The translations under genes and the position numbers were made by a program. A DNA stretch of 64,000 bases, taken from positions 62,001 to 126,000 of the forward strand of contig CAIKZO010000065.1 in assembly GCA_903832005.1 (NCBI GenBank), written 5' to 3'. The DNA is from Enhydrobacter aerosaccus (GTDB taxonomy: Bacteria > Pseudomonadota > Alphaproteobacteria > Reyranellales > Reyranellaceae). This document shows positions 59,901 to 64,000 of this stretch, in pieces (positions within the stretch are counted from its first letter, which is position 1; each line of letters opens with the position of its first letter). The notes under the pieces were generated by a model. The model was not told the DNA's origin. It saw nothing but the letters and a program-made list of their open reading frames with translations, and searched no databases.

Positions 59901-60862
59901 TCCTGCTGTTCGCGCTGGCACTGGGCGCGTGCATGAGCACGCCCCGCCCGTTCGAGCACGACCCGGCCGACACGCCGCTCTACCGGCCCAAAAGCGATGC
60001 CGCCGACGTCATCATCGAGACCCCGGCCAACATGCCGCAAAAGATGGCCGATCGATTGGCCGCGGCGCTCGCCATCGAGTTGCAGTCCTACGGCATCGTC
60101 GCGGCGCTGCAGCCGACGCGCGCGCCGCTCAAGATCACTGGCGCGATGGTCACGCGCGATGCCCCTCTTGGATCGGGCATCGAAGTCGAGGTCGAATGGT
60201 ACCTGCTGGCCAACGGCAAGATGCAGGGACCGGTGATCAGCAAGACCAACACGCAGCCCAACGAATATGCCGACGCAAGCGACTGGCTGGTCTCGCGCAT
60301 GGCCCAGCAGGCGGCCCCGAGGGTCGCCACCCTGATGGGCCGTACGCCTAGCCCCGACCAGCGCTCCCTCGGATCGGTCGCCGCCGGCGTCATGGTGCCC
60401 GAAGCGGCGCCCGCCGATCCGGCGGCACAGGCGGCAGCGGCGGCGATGCCGGGCGTTCCCGCCAAGCCGTCGGTGCCTGCCGCGCCCGCGCCGCCGCAGG
60501 TCAAGGTGACGGTGGCGCCGATCACCGGCGCACCGTCGGACGGCAACCAGCAGCTCTTCTCCGGCATGCGCCGGGCACTCGGTTCGAACAAGATCGTGGT
60601 GAGCGACAGGGGCGGCAGCGACACCTTCACGGTGACCGGCGCGGTGACGACGTCGCCGATCGACAGCACCACGCTCCTGCTCACCATCAAATGGACGCTC
60701 AAGGACCCCGCCGGCAAGGAAGTCGGCAATATCGAACAGTCCAATCCAGTGCCGGTCTCCGCGGCCCGTGGCACCTGGCTGGGCTTCGGCGACATTGTCG
60801 CATCCGCCGCCGTCGACGGTGTCCTCGAACTTCTCGAGAAAGCGCTGAACAAGCCGCGCTGA
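59885..60862 (+). CDS. Lipoprotein of unknown function
   Basis: From the ATG at 59885 the product has 325 residues. The signal ends in a lipobox ALGAC (Cys16), so it is lipidated. The mature part has two similar segments separated by an Ala/Pro-rich linker (about residues 170-205): one beginning RLAAALAIELQSYGIVAAL and one beginning GMRRALGSNKIVVSDRGG, each with strands ending LLANGK or LKDPAGK. This suggests two beta-alpha domains, possibly of a lipoprotein partner fold, but I do not recognise a family. It follows pgeF by 54 bases. Confidence 0.7.
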   Translation: MRHVVILLFALALGACMSTPRPFEHDPADTPLYRPKSDAADVIIETPANMPQKMADRLAAALAIELQSYGIVAALQPTRAPLKITGAMVTRDAPLGSGIEVEVEWYLLANGKMQGPVISKTNTQPNEYADASDWLVSRMAQQAAPRVATLMGRTPSPDQRSLGSVAAGVMVPEAAPADPAAQAAAAAMPGVPAKPSVPAAPAPPQVKVTVAPITGAPSDGNQQLFSGMRRALGSNKIVVSDRGGSDTFTVTGAVTTSPIDSTTLLLTIKWTLKDPAGKEVGNIEQSNPVPVSAARGTWLGFGDIVASAAVDGVLELLEKALNKPR

Positions 60863-61002
60863 TTGCGACCGGACGGCGAGGACGGCGCGCCTGCGCACGC
60901 CGTGAATCGGCTTGTCAGAGGGGGGCGGAGGGCTGCTACTGTCGCCTGGGGTCGGCTCGAATATTGCTAAGACAAAAAACGGGGATAAGGGAGAGGCAGT
61001 CC

Positions 61003-62595
61003 ATGTTGGATTTCAGGAAGTCGGTTGCGGCGTTGGCCGTGGCCGCCAGTGTCGGCGGCATTTTCGGCGCAGCGGCAACGCCTGCCGGGGCGCAGACCAT
61101 CAAGGCGGTCATGCACTCGGACGTGAAGATCCTCGATCCGATCTGGACCACCGCCTACATCCAGCGAAACTTCGGCTACATGGTCTGGGACACGCTGTTC
61201 GCCATGGACGAGAAGTTCGAGGTGAAGCCCGAGATGGTCGAGAAGTACGACGTCTCGGCCGACAAGCTCACCTGGACCTTCACCCTGCGCGACGGCCTCC
61301 TGTGGTCGGACGGCAAGCCGGTCACCTCCGAGGACTGCATCGCCTCGATTAAGCGCTGGGCCGCCAAGGATTCGATGGGCCAGAAGATGATGGGCTCGGT
61401 CGCCAGCCTCGATAAGGTCGACGACAAGACCTTCGCGATGAAGATGAAGGAGCCCTACGGCCTGGTGCTCGAGTCGCTCGGCAAGCCGTCGTCGAATGTG
61501 CCCTTCATGATGCCCAAGCATACCGCCGACACGGATGCCAACACCCAGATCAAGGTCGAGGACGTGATCGGCTCGGGCCCGTTCGTGTTCGAAGCCAAGG
61601 AATGGAAGCCCGGCGAGAAGGTCGTGTTCACCAAGAACAAGACCTACAAGCCGCGCGCCGAGCCGCCTTCGGGCCTGGCCGGTGGCAAGGTCGTCAAGGT
61701 CGACAGGGTCGAGTGGATCGCCATGCCCGACTCGCAGACCCAGATCGCGGCGCTGCAGAACGGCGAGATCGACATGATCGAACAGCCCAGCACCGATCTG
61801 CTGCCGTTGCTCGCCAAGGACAAGAACGTCAAGCTGGTGGACTTCAATCCGCTCGGCAACCAGTACGTCATGCGCTTCAACCAGGTGCAGAAGCCGTTCG
61901 ACAACGCCAAGATCCGTCACGCCGTGATGGTGGCGTTCGGTGAGGAAGATTTCCTCAAGGCCACGATCGGCGATCCGAAATATTACAAGGTGTGCAAGGC
62001 CGTCTTCATCTGCGGCACGCCGCTGGCCAGCGACGAAGGCATGGCCGACGTGCTGAACCAGAACGCCGCCAAGGCCAAGGAACTGCTGAAGGAAGCCGGC
62101 TACGACGGCACGCCGATCGTGCTGCTGCAGTCGACCGATCTTCAGGTGCTGACCAACCTGGCGCCGGTCGCCAAGGCCCAGCTCGAGGCCGCAGGCTTCA
62201 AGGTCGACATGCAGTCGAGCGACTGGCAGTCGGTCGTCGCCCGCCGCGTCAAGAAGGAAGCGCCGAGCGCGGGCGGCTGGAACTTGATGCTGACCTCGTG
62301 GGTCGCCGCCGACATCCTCAATCCGGTGATGGCGGGCTTCTTCAACGCCTCGTGCGACAAGGCGATGTTCGGCTGGCCGTGCGACGAGCAGATCGAAAAG
62401 ATGCGCGACGCCTTCTCGAAGGAAACCGATTCGGCCAAGCAGAAGCAGATCGCGATCGATCTGCAGAAGTACTGGGTCGATCATCCGACGCACGTGATCC
62501 TCGGCCAGTGGTACCAGCCGGCCGTGCTGCGCACGAGCCTCGACGGCATGATGGTCGCGCCGGCGCCGGTGTTCTGGAACATGACCAAGAAGTAG
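61003..62595 (+). CDS. Peptide/nickel-type ABC transporter substrate-binding protein
   Basis: The ATG at 61003 follows GGGAGAGG and gives 530 residues. Residues 1-30 are a signal peptide (ending AGAQ). The mature part is an SBP_bac_5 (DppA/OppA) receptor: HSDVKILDPIWTTAYIQRNFG, WTFTLRDGLLWSDGKPVTSEDC, EPYGLVLESLGKPSSNVP, NGEIDMIEQPSTDLLPLLAK and AGYDGTPIVLLQSTD. It captures peptides or other solutes in the periplasm. No permease genes lie in the window; they may follow. A close paralogue begins 64 bases downstream. Confidence 0.9.
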   Translation: MLDFRKSVAALAVAASVGGIFGAAATPAGAQTIKAVMHSDVKILDPIWTTAYIQRNFGYMVWDTLFAMDEKFEVKPEMVEKYDVSADKLTWTFTLRDGLLWSDGKPVTSEDCIASIKRWAAKDSMGQKMMGSVASLDKVDDKTFAMKMKEPYGLVLESLGKPSSNVPFMMPKHTADTDANTQIKVEDVIGSGPFVFEAKEWKPGEKVVFTKNKTYKPRAEPPSGLAGGKVVKVDRVEWIAMPDSQTQIAALQNGEIDMIEQPSTDLLPLLAKDKNVKLVDFNPLGNQYVMRFNQVQKPFDNAKIRHAVMVAFGEEDFLKATIGDPKYYKVCKAVFICGTPLASDEGMADVLNQNAAKAKELLKEAGYDGTPIVLLQSTDLQVLTNLAPVAKAQLEAAGFKVDMQSSDWQSVVARRVKKEAPSAGGWNLMLTSWVAADILNPVMAGFFNASCDKAMFGWPCDEQIEKMRDAFSKETDSAKQKQIAIDLQKYWVDHPTHVILGQWYQPAVLRTSLDGMMVAPAPVFWNMTKK

Positions 62596-62603
62596 CGGCG
62601 TGC

Positions 62604-62627
62604 AGGGGCCTCCAGCCGGAGGCCCCT
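62604..62627 (+). other. Hairpin between the two receptor genes
   Basis: A perfect ten-base stem (62604-62613 with 62618-62627) closes an AGCC tetraloop. No T-run follows. Such hairpins between a receptor gene and downstream genes often stabilise the upstream message, giving more receptor than permease. Confidence 0.55.
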
Positions 62628-62659
62628 AGCCAATTGGGTAAAGCGTAAAGAGGGGCGTT

Positions 62660-64000
62660 ATGACGAACAACGGAATGAACCGCCGGACATTCGGCGCGTT
62701 GACGGCTGGCACGGTCGTTGCGGCGGGTACGGCGTCGGTGACGACGCCGGCGCGGGCGGCCGACAAGGTTCTGCGCTTCGTGCAGAACGGCAATATGACG
62801 ATCCTCGATCCGATCTGGACGACGGCGCTCGTCGTGCGCAATCATGCCTACCTGATTTACGACACGTTGTTCTCGACCGACGCGAACAATGAAGTGAAGC
62901 CGCAGATGGTCGACAAGTACGAGGTGTCGGCCGACAAGACGGTGTGGACCTTCACCCTGCGCGACGGCCTCGAATGGCATGACGGCACGCCCGTCACCTC
63001 CGAGGACTGCATGCAGTCGATCAAGCGCTGGGGCGCGCGCGATACGATGGGCCAGAAGCTCATGGACTTCGTGAAGGGCTTCGAGGCAGTCGACGCCAAG
63101 ACCTTCAAGATGATGCTGAAGGAGCCCTACGGCCTGGTGCTCGAGTCGCTCGGCAAGCCGTCGGCCAACGTGCCGGTCATGATGCCGAAGAAGATCGCCG
63201 ACACCGACCCGTTCAAGCAGATCGACAGCCAGATGGGTTCGGGCCCGTTCAAGTACGTCAACGCCGAGTCCAAGCCCGGCGAGAAACACGTCTACGTCAA
63301 GCGAGAAACACGTCTACGTCAAGAACGACAAGTACAAGCCGCGCAGCGAGGCGCCCTCGGGCATGGCCGGCGGCAAGGTCGCCAAGGTCGACCGTGTCGA
63401 GATCATCGAGATGACGGACCCGCAGCAGCAGGTGAATGCGCTGATCGCGGGCGAGATCGACATGATCGAGCAGCCGCCGCACGACCTGATTCCGATCATG
63501 AAAGCCGACAAGGGCGTCCAGCTCGTCGACTGGAACCCGCTCGGCCAGCAGTTCATCTTCCGCATGAACCACACGGTCGCGCCGTTCAACAATCCGAAGA
63601 TTCGCCTCGCCGCGCTCTACTGCATTCGCCAGGAGGACTATCTCAAGGCGACCGTCGGCGAGCCTGAGTACTACAAGGTGAGCGGCGCCGCCTTCGTCGG
63701 CGGCACGCCTTACGCCGTCGATGCGCCAAACGGCATGATGGTGAAGCCGGACTTCGAGAAGTCGAAGGCCCTGCTGAAGGAAGCCGGCTACGACGGCACG
63801 CCGATCGTGCTGCTGCAGTCGACCACGCTTCCCGTGTTGACCAACACCGCGCCGGTGACCAAGGCGCTGCTCGAACAGGGCGGCTTCAAGGTCGACATGC
63901 AGTCGATGGATTGGCAGACCGTCGTCACGCGCCGCACCAAACGGGAGCCGGCCAACCAGGGCGGCTGGAACATCTTCCACACCTTCGCGATCTCGGCCGA
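62660..64000 (+). pseudogene. Peptide-type ABC receptor paralogue, frameshifted by a 22 bp duplication and cut by the window end
   Basis: The gene begins with MTNNGMNRRTFGALTAG, a Tat-like signal, and follows the upstream receptor closely (TILDPIWTTALVVRNHAYL, WTFTLRDGLEWHDG, EPYGLVLESLGKPSANVPV). At 63279-63323 a 22 bp tandem duplication shifts the frame, and translation then ends at 63667 after unrelated residues. If one copy is removed, the protein continues normally (KNDKYKPRSEAPSGMAGG ... AGYDGTPIVLLQSTTLPV) to the window end. Everything else looks intact, so the shift is recent or an assembly error. Confidence 0.85.
63279..63323 (+). repeat. 22 bp tandem duplication causing the frameshift
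   Basis: Two exact copies of a 22-base unit lie head to tail at 63280-63301 and 63302-63323 (period 22 over 45 bases). Because 22 is not a multiple of three, the reading frame changes by one base. The first copy encodes the native KHVYVK segment; the second is extra. Confidence 0.95.

Overview
The window is a 64 kb stretch of a GC-rich, gene-dense chromosome, most likely from an alphaproteobacterium. Pointers to this are a TPP-riboswitch thiamine operon of thiO-thiS-thiG-thiE order, a phasin (polyhydroxyalkanoate granule protein), UbiK and MidA homologues, tandem glnK-amtB operons with a sigma-54 type promoter, Bug-type solute receptors, and several compact palindromic repeats of the kind common in Bradyrhizobium- and Reyranella-like genomes. 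The genus cannot be fixed from the sequence alone. No rRNA, tRNA, CRISPR array, phage or transposase gene was seen. Most of the window is ordinary housekeeping and metabolic sequence, with a few disrupted genes and small elements.

Layout. 1-7.8 kb: a catabolic-looking set (Asp/Glu-racemase-like enzyme cut by the window edge, flavoprotein, DJ-1/PfpI enzyme, HpcH/HpaI aldolase, orphan tricarboxylate-type receptor), two overlapping polysaccharide-deacetylase-like hydrolases, a membrane protein and a GNAT enzyme. 7.8-10.8 kb: a Spy/CpxP-like periplasmic protein and a two-component system whose regulator and kinase genes are separated by a DUF559 endonuclease-like gene framed by a 45 bp inverted repeat. 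10.8-15.5 kb: acyl-CoA dehydrogenase, an EamA transporter with an in-frame stop, hisB, hisH and a class III cyclase with three C-terminal repeats. 15.5-20.4 kb: aminotransferase, ftsK and a secreted hydrolase-like protein. 20.4-24 kb: two consecutive glnK-amtB pairs. 24-31 kb: UbiH-like hydroxylase, two OmpA-family genes with matching terminators, a possible structured RNA, phoH, uvrC.

31-37 kb: pgsA-moaD-moaE, converging on the thiamine operon (thiO-thiS-thiG-thiE-ThiF/rhodanese fusion-DUF2630) read from a TPP riboswitch. 36-41 kb: a MarR-response regulator-histidine kinase operon flanked by two branched-chain aminotransferases, with a perfect 19 bp palindrome in the divergent promoter. 41-44.7 kb: CsaA-like protein, phasin with three PhaR-like boxes upstream, TetR, proC, enoyl-CoA hydratase, ubiK. 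44.8-51.8 kb: a 1952-residue autotransporter with a Gly-rich N-terminus, a relic of another autotransporter end, and a class IV aminotransferase-like gene. 52-56 kb: a polar amino acid ABC transporter, its GntR regulator and cyanase. 56-61 kb: YbjN-like protein, lgt, midA, pgeF, a possible 22-residue membrane peptide, a lipoprotein. 61-64 kb: two paralogous peptide-type ABC receptors, the second frameshifted by a 22 bp tandem duplication and cut by the window end.

The nitrogen theme is notable: two ammonium transport and PII pairs, three class IV aminotransferase-type genes, an amino acid ABC transporter and cyanase lie within about 36 kb. The best candidates for something not well described are the DUF559 inverted-repeat cassette, the structured leader before phoH, and the two-component/MarR cluster between the two aminotransferases.
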